Origin: Saprospiraceae bacterium
GTDB lineage: Bacteria > Bacteroidota > Bacteroidia > Chitinophagales > Saprospiraceae
Length of the DNA stretch: 64,000 nucleotides
Direction: 5' to 3'
Assembly (NCBI GenBank): GCA_020850225.1
Contig: JADZFD010000026.1
Span: forward strand, 1-64,000
Made by a program: the position numbers and the translations under genes
Notes under the pieces: model-generated
What the model was told of the DNA's origin: nothing
Database searches by the model: none
Seen by the model: the letters and a program-made list of their open reading frames with translations, nothing else
Part shown: one piece after another, positions 17,411-26,155 of the stretch
Numbering within the stretch: the stretch's first letter is position 1
Layout: each line of letters opens with the position of its first letter

Positions 17411-17416
17411 TCTTTG
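17409..17416 (+). promoter_or_regulatory. -7 promoter element TATCTTTG for shikimate kinase
   Basis: Exact TAnnTTTG match that begins in the T-run of the preceding terminator and lies 18 bases before the aroK ATG. Termination and initiation signals are therefore fused. Confidence 0.65.
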
Positions 17417-17434
17417 TAGTAAATCATTCTGACA

Positions 17435-17935
17435 ATGACCATATTTCTGATAGGAATGCCCGGATGTGGGAAAACAACGATAGGGAAACTGCTTGCTGAA
17501 TCGCTGCAAATTTCCTTCTTCGATACCGATACTATAATCAGTTCTCTTGAAGAAATGACAATCTCCGAAATTTTTGTAAGACATGGTGAAGCTTATTTCA
17601 GGAAACTGGAAACAGACCTTTTGAGCAACTGGAAACTACATAATGCTGTAATTGCAACCGGAGGTGGACTTCCATGTCATGATAATCTGATAGAACGGAT
17701 AAATGAAATCGGAACATCAGTATGGCTAAAAGTACCTGTCGCTATCCTTGAACAAAGATTGAACATGGAAGCTACAACGCGTCCTCTGATTGAAAATAAG
17801 GATAATGTAACTAAATGGTTAAAAGAATCGTTACGATTAAGGAGTCCTTTTTACAGTGATGCAAAAATCCGTATTAATGCGAATGAACATCCGGATATTA
17901 TTACGAAAAGGATTTTAAGACAATTGTATACATAA
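17435..17935 (+). CDS. aroK: Shikimate kinase
   Basis: 166 aa, the standard length. Phosphorylates shikimate with ATP on the route to chorismate and aromatic amino acids. P-loop GMPGCGKTTIGKLLA at the N-terminus, substrate-binding FFDTDTII, the FRKLETDLL block, GGGLPC glycine triplet and the lid arginine in ATTRPLI. No other aromatic-pathway gene is adjacent. Own promoter overlaps the upstream terminator. Confidence 0.95.
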   Translation: MTIFLIGMPGCGKTTIGKLLAESLQISFFDTDTIISSLEEMTISEIFVRHGEAYFRKLETDLLSNWKLHNAVIATGGGLPCHDNLIERINEIGTSVWLKVPVAILEQRLNMEATTRPLIENKDNVTKWLKESLRLRSPFYSDAKIRINANEHPDIITKRILRQLYT

Positions 17936-17980
17936 GGTGTATTTTTTTTAAAATTTCAGCTACTTTAGCATTATTAGTAT

Positions 17981-17988
17981 TATCTTTG
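17981..17988 (+). promoter_or_regulatory. -7 promoter element TATCTTTG for cytochrome gene
   Basis: Exact TAnnTTTG match 21 bases before the ATG at 18010. Confidence 0.65.
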
Positions 17989-18009
17989 TTATAACAAAAA
18001 TTAATTTTT

Positions 18010-18438
18010 ATGAAAAACAATATTCTTATTTTCCTGGGTTTTGTATCTTTTATGTTATTGGCAGTATCGTTTACACCAGGTATTCAATCCAATGAATATG
18101 ATATGCAGGTTATGCAGCAACCTAAAAACCTTAAAATCCTCCCTAAGGATATAAATCCTGAGGAATTGAAAGCAATCATGAAATCATTCAATGAGTCTTT
18201 AGGTGTAAAATGCGGCTTTTGCCATGTTCCGAGTGCAGATGGTCAGGGATTGGATTTTGCCAGCGATGAAAATATGCATAAAGAAATAGCAAGAGGAATG
18301 ATGGTGATGACAAAAGAAATTAACCAAAAATATTTCGATATGTATCCTCATGAAGGTTTCGTAAATCAAATTAGTTGTATGACTTGTCATAACGGACAAA
18401 AAGAAGCATATCATTATAAGAAGGAAGTCGAAAAGTAG
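18010..18438 (+). CDS. Di-haem c-type cytochrome (reaction-centre cytochrome c-like)
   Basis: 142 aa with a signal peptide or N-terminal anchor (NILIFLGFVSFMLLAVSF) and two haem-binding CxxCH motifs: CGFCH in ESLGVKCGFCHVPSADGQG and CMTCH near the C-terminus. The block around the first motif (LKAIMKSFNESLGVKCGFCHV, then MHKEIARGMMVMTKEINQKYF) matches small Bacteroidota proteins related to the photosynthetic reaction centre cytochrome c subunit. The family name reflects ancestry; photosynthesis is not implied. Expected in the periplasm or on its membrane face as an electron carrier. Redox partner unknown. Confidence 0.9.
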   Translation: MKNNILIFLGFVSFMLLAVSFTPGIQSNEYDMQVMQQPKNLKILPKDINPEELKAIMKSFNESLGVKCGFCHVPSADGQGLDFASDENMHKEIARGMMVMTKEINQKYFDMYPHEGFVNQISCMTCHNGQKEAYHYKKEVEK

Positions 18439-18575
18439 GGTAAGTTGCACTTCCGATGTTATTTTGTTTACTTATAACATAAAGTTTGACATTTACCATT
18501 TACTGATATTCAATTCAGGGACAATAGCATGATCTGAAAAATAGATTTAGAGCATTATTGTACTATGTAAACGGG

Positions 18576-19325
18576 TTACAGATATACGGCATTTGTTTGA
18601 AAGGTGCCGTTTTCAGAAATCGTTATATTGCGATACCCATAGTAGGCAGGCATTATCTGAAAGTCTTCTTTTTCAGGATTAATCTGGAGATATGTCGATG
18701 GTGATATGTAGATGTGAAGATTGTTTTGTACTATTGTTTTTTCCATATGATAATGTCCTGTAGTTATAAAAAATGTTTTCTCCGGATATTGCTGACATAA
18801 CTGTTGGAATCTACCCATTTCACGAAACATATACTTGGGCTCCATGTGTTTTGATCCGCTTATAACAGGTGGATGATGCATGAAAATATAAACATATCTC
18901 TCTGATTTCAGAATATATTCTTCTAACCAATTCCATTGCGGATCATTGAATACACCTAAGGAACTGTCAAGCATACACATATTGATGTTTCTGATTCCAA
19001 CCTGGTAATAAAGGTTTCCATCCCGTAGATTTTCGTTGAGTCCGAATACCTTTGACAGTAAAATAGAAGAATCATGATTTCCCGGTATGGGATATACAGT
19101 AAGGTTGTGCTCTTCGAACAGGTCTTTAATCCAATGATAGATGTCAGTATCACCTGTTGCATTGCACAAATCACCTCCCAGGATGATACAGTCAAATGAT
19201 CTTTCAGATATATGTTGTATAACTTCCAAAAGTTGCCTGCGTGTATCCCTGCCAGACAATATAACGCCTGGATTGTCAATGTGCAGATCGGTAATAAATG
19301 CGATTTTTACAGGATGAATATCCAT
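18576..19325 (-). CDS. Calcineurin-like metallophosphoesterase
   Basis: 249 aa with the full set of metal-binding blocks: FITDLHID, LGGDLCN, PGNHDS, MHHPP and TTGHYHME. The class III cyclic nucleotide phosphodiesterase-like order suggests a phosphodiesterase, but the substrate is not readable from sequence. No signal peptide, so cytoplasmic. Its ATG is 3 bases after the stop of the TonB receptor gene, so it is the last gene of that minus-strand operon. Confidence 0.9.
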   Translation of the reverse strand: MDIHPVKIAFITDLHIDNPGVILSGRDTRRQLLEVIQHISERSFDCIILGGDLCNATGDTDIYHWIKDLFEEHNLTVYPIPGNHDSSILLSKVFGLNENLRDGNLYYQVGIRNINMCMLDSSLGVFNDPQWNWLEEYILKSERYVYIFMHHPPVISGSKHMEPKYMFREMGRFQQLCQQYPEKTFFITTGHYHMEKTIVQNNLHIYISPSTYLQINPEKEDFQIMPAYYGYRNITISENGTFQTNAVYL

Positions 19326-19327
19326 AA

Positions 19328-21634
19328 TCAGCTGATTTTAAAATCGATTCTCAATCCGATATTGCGGGTAGGTTCCAATAGTGCCGGTCTTAAGGTATAT
19401 TCTTTATTCAGAATATTGTTGATCAGGAAGGAAAATTTCCATTTTTCCAATTCATATGAAATACGGGTATCCAGCAGATGGTATCCCTTGTGTGTATTTC
19501 TGAACGCCTGTATGCCGAATAAATCGGGATTCTGCAGCAATCCTGGCAAGGGTTCTTCAAAAGCACGGTCGATATTGATAAATTCACTGGCATACTGATG
19601 TGAGATACCCCATTTGAATTTGCCAAACTTGGCTTCAACATCCATTTTTACCTGATGTTTGGATCTGTATTTCAATATATTTATGGAATCTGCATGTTCT
19701 GATATGGTGGATTGTATCAATTTGGAAGTAGAGAAATTTTTATAAACCGGATTGATGTAGGTATATCCACCAAATATGGTAACAGGTACAGAACCAATAT
19801 TAAGTTGGCCGGCAACACCGATTTCATATCCGGTTATGCGTGTATCACCTATATTGAGGGGTTTGAATCCAAATGCCGGAATTCCCAGATCTTTTGGCCC
19901 TAGAAATGTAAATTCAATCATATCACTGTATTCCGATACAAAGGTGGATAAGTCAACAAACCCCTTGAAACTTCCCAAAGCAAAACCCTGTTTGTAACCC
20001 AACTCTGCAGACCAGCCTGTTTCCGGATGTAACTGAGGATTGGCAAAAATGTTGAATATACCAAAAGTTGTAGTTACAAACCGCTCTGTTAGTGAAGGAT
20101 ATCTGTAGCCCTGACCATAAGATGCTCTGAGAGACGAATAGGATGCAAGCTGATAATTGGCAGATAAGCGGGCTATAAGCTGGTCATCCTTAACTTTACC
20201 ACCCGGGATGGTGTCTTTAAAGTAGATCTCAGGACTGTTCTGCTGAACATATTCATACCGTAATCCACCAGAAATCACCAAATTGGTAAACAGGTTTTTA
20301 TCTGCCTGAATATAAACAGCATGATTTTGTCCTGTAAATGTAGTATCACCAAGAAGTTGGGAATTAGTCCTGCTCCACTGTCCTACGATTCCTGTAGTCA
20401 TGTACAGACCTATATTTTCAAAGTTCCTTTGAAATTGATACTCTACATAATGATTGACAGAATGGTTGGATTGATTACTGTCATTGTCATTGTTGATTAA
20501 CATGGTTCTGGCCATGAGGCGATGTTTGTTCTGGTATCGGTCAAAATATGTCACACCGGGATCTATATAAATGCGATTGGCTTTTCTGAAAGAAGTAGTA
20601 CCCATAAATGCCTGCATGGCACCACTTTCTCCGTTTTTCCAAAGAAAGAAACTGCTGTTCTCGCCTGCATTGATTAATCCGCCTACATTGAAAATGAGAT
20701 TTTCGTGCAGCCGGTATCTTACCTGTACATTTCCACGACCACGTGTATAATACGTAAATTGATTCGGACTTTGATTTTTATTATAAAAGCCACTGAGTAT
20801 AATATCAAATTTGTCTATTTTCTGTTTGTGTGAAAATGAAACATTGTATTCATAACGGGTTGTATCGCCCCACCATTTTTTTGTTTTGTCAGCTGGTGCA
20901 GTAAAAATGGTGCCACCTGTGGAAACCTGTGTCTCTGGTGTCGATTTGGCATAAGCAGACCTGAAATTGATTATCCCATTTAAGGCAGCCGACCCGTACA
21001 GCGTCGAAGCTGCTCCCTTGAGAATCTCTATCTGAGACAGATTTTCTATCGGGATATCACTCCAGTTGGGAAATCCTGCATCCGGTTGCAATGCCGGAAT
21101 ATCATCCATCAGTAACATGACACGGCTACCCGCACCGTATGAATAGCCGGAGCCACCTCTGATATTGGCCTGACCATCCAAAATCTGAACGCCAGGAATC
21201 TTGTTTAACACTTCATCGGCACTGGTTGAATTGATACTTTGAACCAGGTCTGTTTTTATGACATCCATACTGACCGTAGACCGAACAATGTTTTGCTCGT
21301 ATTTTGAACCGGTAACAACTACTGCATCGAGGATGGTTGATTTTTCATCCATCCGTATTTCAGATGGAATATCAGCAGGAATACTGAATTCCAGCGTCTG
21401 AGATTGATATCCGACATAGCTTATTTTTAAGGTGACAGGTAATATAGATATATCCAAACTGAAATTGCCATTCTGATCTGTTAATGCACTCTGGTTGTTT
21501 CCCGGATTATAGATACTGACACCTATCAAGGGGTCTTTTTTGTCATTACTTCGGATAGTGATTGTTTTATTTTGAGCCTGTAATACAAACGTCAGAAATA
21601 CCAGGGCTACCGAGATTTTTAAATGCCATTTCAT
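19328..21634 (-). CDS. TonB-dependent outer-membrane receptor
   Basis: About 768 aa from the ATG at 21634, chosen over the track start at 21682 because it begins a signal peptide (MKWHLKISVALVFLTFVLQAQ) and the -7 element at 21695-21702 would lie very close to the longer start. Order: carboxypeptidase-regulatory-like domain (DPLIGVSIYNPGNNQSALTDQNG), plug (DAVVVTGSKYEQN ... PGVQILDGQANIRGGSGYSYG), then a beta-barrel ending NILNKEYTLRPALLEPTRNIGLRIDFKIS. Imports a bulky ligand, perhaps a metal chelate or a vitamin; the ligand is unknown. A metallophosphoesterase follows after 3 bases. Confidence 0.92.
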   Translation of the reverse strand: MKWHLKISVALVFLTFVLQAQNKTITIRSNDKKDPLIGVSIYNPGNNQSALTDQNGNFSLDISILPVTLKISYVGYQSQTLEFSIPADIPSEIRMDEKSTILDAVVVTGSKYEQNIVRSTVSMDVIKTDLVQSINSTSADEVLNKIPGVQILDGQANIRGGSGYSYGAGSRVMLLMDDIPALQPDAGFPNWSDIPIENLSQIEILKGAASTLYGSAALNGIINFRSAYAKSTPETQVSTGGTIFTAPADKTKKWWGDTTRYEYNVSFSHKQKIDKFDIILSGFYNKNQSPNQFTYYTRGRGNVQVRYRLHENLIFNVGGLINAGENSSFFLWKNGESGAMQAFMGTTSFRKANRIYIDPGVTYFDRYQNKHRLMARTMLINNDNDSNQSNHSVNHYVEYQFQRNFENIGLYMTTGIVGQWSRTNSQLLGDTTFTGQNHAVYIQADKNLFTNLVISGGLRYEYVQQNSPEIYFKDTIPGGKVKDDQLIARLSANYQLASYSSLRASYGQGYRYPSLTERFVTTTFGIFNIFANPQLHPETGWSAELGYKQGFALGSFKGFVDLSTFVSEYSDMIEFTFLGPKDLGIPAFGFKPLNIGDTRITGYEIGVAGQLNIGSVPVTIFGGYTYINPVYKNFSTSKLIQSTISEHADSINILKYRSKHQVKMDVEAKFGKFKWGISHQYASEFINIDRAFEEPLPGLLQNPDLFGIQAFRNTHKGYHLLDTRISYELEKWKFSFLINNILNKEYTLRPALLEPTRNIGLRIDFKIS

Positions 21635-21694
21635 AAGATTGCTATTTGATTGGATAAAGTTAAAACCTTTTTGATAATCCAAAAAAATATTTTA

Positions 21695-21702
21695 CAAAAT
21701 TA
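21695..21702 (-). promoter_or_regulatory. -7 promoter element TAATTTTG for TonB receptor
   Basis: Minus-strand TAATTTTG, 61 bases before the chosen ATG and 15 bases inside the gap after coaE. It suggests that the receptor and phosphoesterase can be transcribed apart from the upstream genes. Confidence 0.5.
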
Positions 21703-21716
21703 CAGAGATTGAGAAT

Positions 21717-22310
21717 CTATTTTGTCAGCTGCTGATGTATATACCAAACCTGATGGATAACTGATTGGGTGTCATCATTGTTGATGATATAGTCGGCGTA
21801 TCGTATCTTTTCTTCTTCAGGTAGCTGGTTGTCTATTTTTCTTTTCACTGCTTCATAAGACAATCCGTCTCTTTTCATAACTCTTTTAATTCTGATTTCT
21901 TCCGGACAGGTAACGACTATTAATTTGTCCAATGATTTGTAACTACCGGTTTCGATCAGCAGTGCTGCTTCTTTGATGATGTAAGGTACGTCTTTTTCTT
22001 TTTTATGTTCCTCTATCCAGCGGAGGGAATCACTCAATACAGCTGGATGTACGATGTCGTTTATCTCTTTCAATAATTGCTTGTTGTTGAATATTTTGGC
22101 AGATACATGGTCTTTATTGATTTTTCCGTTTTTGTGGTACGCTTCACTGCCTAACAGTGATTTTATTTTACTTTTAACGGATAAATCTGTAATCATTATA
22201 CTTTTAGCTCTGGTATCAGCATCATAGATAGGTATACCCAATATCTCAAAAACCCTGCATGCTGTTGTTTTTCCTGAACCTATTCCACCTGTAATTCCAA
22301 TTTTTCTCAT
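21717..22310 (-). CDS. coaE: Dephospho-CoA kinase
   Basis: About 197 aa from the ATG at 22310 (MRKIGITGGIGSGKTT), preferred over the track start because the P-loop normally begins within the first ten residues. Phosphorylates dephospho-CoA in the last step of coenzyme A synthesis. Other motifs: YDADTRAK, the HPAVL block and VVTCPEEIRIKRVMKRDGLS. It follows the small membrane protein gene by 20 bases in an operon headed by a penicillin-acylase family gene. Confidence 0.95.
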   Translation of the reverse strand: MRKIGITGGIGSGKTTACRVFEILGIPIYDADTRAKSIMITDLSVKSKIKSLLGSEAYHKNGKINKDHVSAKIFNNKQLLKEINDIVHPAVLSDSLRWIEEHKKEKDVPYIIKEAALLIETGSYKSLDKLIVVTCPEEIRIKRVMKRDGLSYEAVKRKIDNQLPEEEKIRYADYIINNDDTQSVIHQVWYIHQQLTK

Positions 22311-22329
22311 TTTTTTCTGTTTTAATTTG

Positions 22330-22677
22330 TTATTTGGCAACCAGTTTCCGGGTCCAGTGTCCTGTCAGACCTGCTAATCCTGCCGTAAAACCACCGATGA
22401 ATCCTGTTAGCCAGAATATACTGTTTGGTGTGATATCGCCCATTAATTTTCCCAAAAGATGTGAAACTGGCTGGTCAAAATGCCTGTCACTGATATAGGC
22501 CTGGAAATACCAAATCAGAAACAACGTTATGAATGATGTAGCAAATGCTGTAAAAAATCCCGGTTTTAAAATGTAGCATATTATAAAACACGCAATACCT
22601 CCGAACCACCATGGCATAAAAAATGAAATGGGATAAACGATAACTGCTGTCAGTAATATTAAAAATAATTGTTTCAT
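22330..22677 (-). CDS. Small integral membrane protein of unknown function
   Basis: 115 aa with about four hydrophobic segments (LFLILLTAVIVYPISFF; GGIACFIICYILKPGFF; FITLFLIWYFQAYI; SIFWLTGFIGGFTAGLAGLTG). Start overlaps the stop of the acylase gene by four bases (ATGA type), which indicates translational coupling. No known domain recognised. Confidence 0.75.
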   Translation of the reverse strand: MKQLFLILLTAVIVYPISFFMPWWFGGIACFIICYILKPGFFTAFATSFITLFLIWYFQAYISDRHFDQPVSHLLGKLMGDITPNSIFWLTGFIGGFTAGLAGLTGHWTRKLVAK

Positions 22678-25100
22678 GATTCAGGGATTAATTGTAATAC
22701 TGATGATGAAGATTTTCTAAACTCCTCCTTACTCCTGTGAATATGGAGAGGATAATACTGACCTTTAAGCCATGCTTCGAGCTTGTTTTTGTAGTATTTA
22801 CTGGTAGGATTGCCGGATTGACCTCCCGGATATACGCCAATGCCATGTACCTTATCATCCAAACTGATTATCATACGCCAGCTAGGACCGAATGAGACTC
22901 CAACGGCATTGATGGCATCTACACATCCATCAGCATGTACATCCAGTTCTGATAGAGCAGGAATGCGCGTCATATGAAAAAAGTTTAAGGGTTTATATGC
23001 ACCCCAGGCCATATTTTTACCATTATTTTTACTTGTCAGAAATTTATCTAAAGCCTGATTTATGGATACGATGACAATATCTTTTGCATTTTCTTTGTGA
23101 GAAGTATTTCTAATATCAAAGTATTTGTTGTCCGGATCTGAATTTATCAATTCGAGCAATCTCCAATCCTCGGGATAATTTACATCTGCTGTTTCCTTCA
23201 GTTTGCTGATCTCATCCCAGGTGTTCTCTTCCAAAGCATCGCTGAACAATTCAAACAAAACAGGTATATCATAAGATGCCTTATAGTGACAGTCCCATTT
23301 CAATAGCTTGTCATAAGTATCCCTGAATTTAGCATTTATATCCTGTAATGTTACGATGTTTTGCAACATTTGTATAAAATCGTATGCTTTGGATGAGTAG
23401 GTGTCAAATTGCATTGCTTTCATATCTTCAACGGTAGCATGTTCAGTATTTTCCAGCTTTGAATTGATTGTTTTGTTCCTGTAACGTTCAAAACGTCCGG
23501 TATAGTAATATGGATAGGTTTTGTCTGTACTAACCTGGTTAGCGGATGCAATGAATCCCCGTTTCGGATTGATACTTTGCGGTATCTGGTTTTGCGGAAT
23601 CCAGGCTTGCCAGTTGTTTTTTTGTGAAGCGTATTCTACAAAACGTCCATCCTGATCAAATTTAGCAGGAAATCTTCCGTTGACACGTAATCCTATGTTC
23701 CCTTTTTTATCTGCAAAACCAAAATTTTGTGCCGGACTTATATAATGATGTATGTTTTCAAGGTATTCATCCGTATTTTTGCATGACATGGCTTTTATAA
23801 ATACGTTAAATTCGTCTGTATCAGGTTCGTCATGACAGATCCAGCGCATAGCGAGATCCGTTTTAAAATCATCGGAAGTATAATAAACCGGACCTAAAAT
23901 GGTGTATTTGACGGTGTCGATATAGTCCTTTTTACCCTTTATCCGGATGGTTTCTATTCTGTCAGAAGCCTTGTATTCCTTGCCATCCATCCGATACCGG
24001 ATTCTGTTTTTATCGACCCAATCCATTACAAATAAATCTTCGACATCCTGACCGACATTGGTTTCGCCCCATGCCATATTTTCATTGAAACCTATCATTA
24101 TTCCTGGAAATCCCGGAAAGGAAACTCCGTATGCATTGAATTCGGGTGTCTGTATATGTTCTTCTATCCATATAGAAGGCAGACCTAAACTTAGATGTGG
24201 ATCGTTGCAGAAGATGGGTTTGCCACTTTGGGTTTTACGACCAGCAAGTCCCCAGGAATTGCTGCCTATGCCTTTTTCCCGACGTGTAAAATTGGTCTTT
24301 AAAACAGGTTTTTTATAATAGGCAGAAGTATCCTGACGTATACCTGCAATTGTATCAAATACATAGGGGTGCTCTGTTGGAATAACTGCATTCTCTGTTT
24401 GCTGATGCTCCGGATACAGATAATCATAATCAGTCTTGCCTAAATAATACAGGAGATTGGTATTCTGTATATCATCATTACGCCCTGCCAGAGTCAGGGA
24501 CATCTGCTTGAATATCAATGCAGATTTTAAGGGTGTCCAGGTCTCTGGCCTGATGTCAAAAAGCTTGTATTCAATTGGATAATCCTTGGCATCGATTGAA
24601 CTTATATAAGCATTGATACCGTCTATATAACTGGATATTTTGTAATAGTCCGGTTGTTTTTTCCATCCTTTTACAGCATTCTCGGCAGCATATTTCATGC
24701 CCATTCTTCTCCTTTCCAGGTCTATTTTCAATGTTTTTTCTCCAAAAATGGAAGACAATTCACCTGCTGCAGCCCTGGCAAGAAACTCCATCTGAAATAG
24801 CCGGTTCTGTGCTTCTACATAACCTTGCGCAAAAAGTGCATCTTCCAGATTTTGTGCAAATATGTGCGGAACATGCATATCGTCATAATATATTTCAATC
24901 CTGTCTTTTATACCTTTAAGTACAATGGTCGATTGCTGACTTTCTGATCTGGAATCTGAAGTCCATACACCATAAAATGGATTCAGAAACTTACCCAACG
25001 GTGGAAGCGGATCCTTAGTCAACTGTAAGTTGCCATTTAAAAACAGGTATAAAAAGACCGTTAGAACAAATGTAAAAAAAAAGAAAATTTTTTGTATCAT
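22674..25100 (-). CDS. Penicillin acylase (penicillin amidase) family Ntn-hydrolase
   Basis: About 808 aa from the ATG at 25100, which starts a signal/anchor (MIQKIFFFFTFVLTVFLYLF); the track start at 25142 adds a basic, unlikely N-terminus. Family features: GIKDRIEIYYDDMHVPHIFAQNLEDALFAQGYVEAQNRLFQME at the alpha-subunit start, and the autoprocessing site GIGSNSWGLAG near residue 280, where Ser becomes the N-terminal nucleophile of the beta subunit (SNxW signature). Expected in the periplasm. Substrates in such clades include acyl-homoserine lactones as well as beta-lactam side chains; none can be assigned. First gene of a probable operon with a membrane protein and coaE. Confidence 0.9.
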   Translation of the reverse strand: MIQKIFFFFTFVLTVFLYLFLNGNLQLTKDPLPPLGKFLNPFYGVWTSDSRSESQQSTIVLKGIKDRIEIYYDDMHVPHIFAQNLEDALFAQGYVEAQNRLFQMEFLARAAAGELSSIFGEKTLKIDLERRRMGMKYAAENAVKGWKKQPDYYKISSYIDGINAYISSIDAKDYPIEYKLFDIRPETWTPLKSALIFKQMSLTLAGRNDDIQNTNLLYYLGKTDYDYLYPEHQQTENAVIPTEHPYVFDTIAGIRQDTSAYYKKPVLKTNFTRREKGIGSNSWGLAGRKTQSGKPIFCNDPHLSLGLPSIWIEEHIQTPEFNAYGVSFPGFPGIMIGFNENMAWGETNVGQDVEDLFVMDWVDKNRIRYRMDGKEYKASDRIETIRIKGKKDYIDTVKYTILGPVYYTSDDFKTDLAMRWICHDEPDTDEFNVFIKAMSCKNTDEYLENIHHYISPAQNFGFADKKGNIGLRVNGRFPAKFDQDGRFVEYASQKNNWQAWIPQNQIPQSINPKRGFIASANQVSTDKTYPYYYTGRFERYRNKTINSKLENTEHATVEDMKAMQFDTYSSKAYDFIQMLQNIVTLQDINAKFRDTYDKLLKWDCHYKASYDIPVLFELFSDALEENTWDEISKLKETADVNYPEDWRLLELINSDPDNKYFDIRNTSHKENAKDIVIVSINQALDKFLTSKNNGKNMAWGAYKPLNFFHMTRIPALSELDVHADGCVDAINAVGVSFGPSWRMIISLDDKVHGIGVYPGGQSGNPTSKYYKNKLEAWLKGQYYPLHIHRSKEEFRKSSSSVLQLIPES

Positions 25101-25412
25101 ATTTGTTTGCCTTTTAGTAATTCTGATTTTTGTTCTAATCAAAGATTACAATAGAAAGCAAATATACAATATTAATTATTGAAAGGAAATATAATCCAAA
25201 ATTAATATAAATACGGGTTAGTGTAACAGCATATTTATTTAATAAATATTGTAGCGGATTACTTTAAGGTTTAGTTGAAATTGAACTTATATAATATTAA
25301 TACCATTTATGTTGAAATGTAAGGGTAATAAATATAATCAGAATGCTTTAAATAAGTTAAGGCATATAGATTAAAAATGTAACGATCTGTAAATAAAATA
25401 GTTATCTAATCG

Positions 25413-26021
25413 CTACTTGGTTTCATCTCCTCCATTTCCATCCCATTCCTTTTCTGCTGGTTTTTCCGGATAAGTGGCACGACGGAATAATTTTACCTGC
25501 ATACTATTATCCTGATAAGTTGCCTGCCCGACCAGTACAAGCGCATCATTATTATATTTTACTTCAAATTCCTGAGGTTTAAATCGTTGGTCATCATCCA
25601 GTAGAAGGATAAGATTATTTTCAGTTGTGTATACATACCTGCCAGTTCCGTAAGTCTTGTCATAGCTACCATAACTATACTTGTTACCTTCATTGAAATC
25701 AAGCCAAAAACCTACAGCATCAGCACCGAATTTCATCTCATTCCCTCGCAGAAATGCATCGATATGCCAGTAATCCTTGATTAATACATTCGTCATATTC
25801 GGGTCTGTATTTTTTATTCTTTGTTCCATGATACTCCTCGCAGCGCTCCTTTGTTGCTGGTACAAACTGTCATTTTTTGCAAACTGATTGTGTATTATAT
25901 ATTGCTCTTCTACAGGCATACTTCCTGCAATTTCATTATTGTTAACTGACGCACTGTCTGATTGTTTACAAGAAACAAAAGCTATTGATAGAATGAATAA
26001 AAACTGAATAAATAATTTCAT
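25413..26021 (-). CDS. Lipoprotein of unknown function
   Basis: 202 aa. Signal with lipobox (FLFILSIAFVSC), so lipid-anchored. Mature part has a helical stretch with QQQRSAARSIMEQRIK, then a strand-rich domain (FWLDFNEGNKYSYGSYDKTYGTGRYVYTTENNLILLLDDD) that recalls small lipocalin-like modules of Bacteroidota lipoproteins; this is an impression. The C-terminus is Lys/Glu/Gly-rich. Divergent from tilS. The 270-base gap between it and the acylase shows only A/T-rich sequence. Confidence 0.7.
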   Translation of the reverse strand: MKLFIQFLFILSIAFVSCKQSDSASVNNNEIAGSMPVEEQYIIHNQFAKNDSLYQQQRSAARSIMEQRIKNTDPNMTNVLIKDYWHIDAFLRGNEMKFGADAVGFWLDFNEGNKYSYGSYDKTYGTGRYVYTTENNLILLLDDDQRFKPQEFEVKYNNDALVLVGQATYQDNSMQVKLFRRATYPEKPAEKEWDGNGGDETK

Positions 26022-26091
26022 ATTTAATTTATTTATAATATGTAATAATTAAAAATTTCAAAATGTATGATACAACAACGGTAATTCGTTG

Positions 26092-26099
26092 TATTTTTG
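26092..26099 (+). promoter_or_regulatory. -7 promoter element TATTTTTG for tilS
   Basis: TAnnTTTG match inside the 5' part of the track ORF (which starts at 26063). Transcription starting about 6-8 bases later would exclude the upstream ATG, so this element supports the tilS start at 26156. Confidence 0.55.
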
Positions 26100-26155
26100 T
26101 CGGATCGGGACAGGATATCTTTTCCTGGTTTCATCGTTTAAAAAATGCAAAAGTA

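Noticed and set aside
18010-18438. Photosynthetic function for the di-haem cytochrome
   Set aside because: Resemblance to the reaction-centre cytochrome subunit is a family name only; no photosynthesis genes are present.
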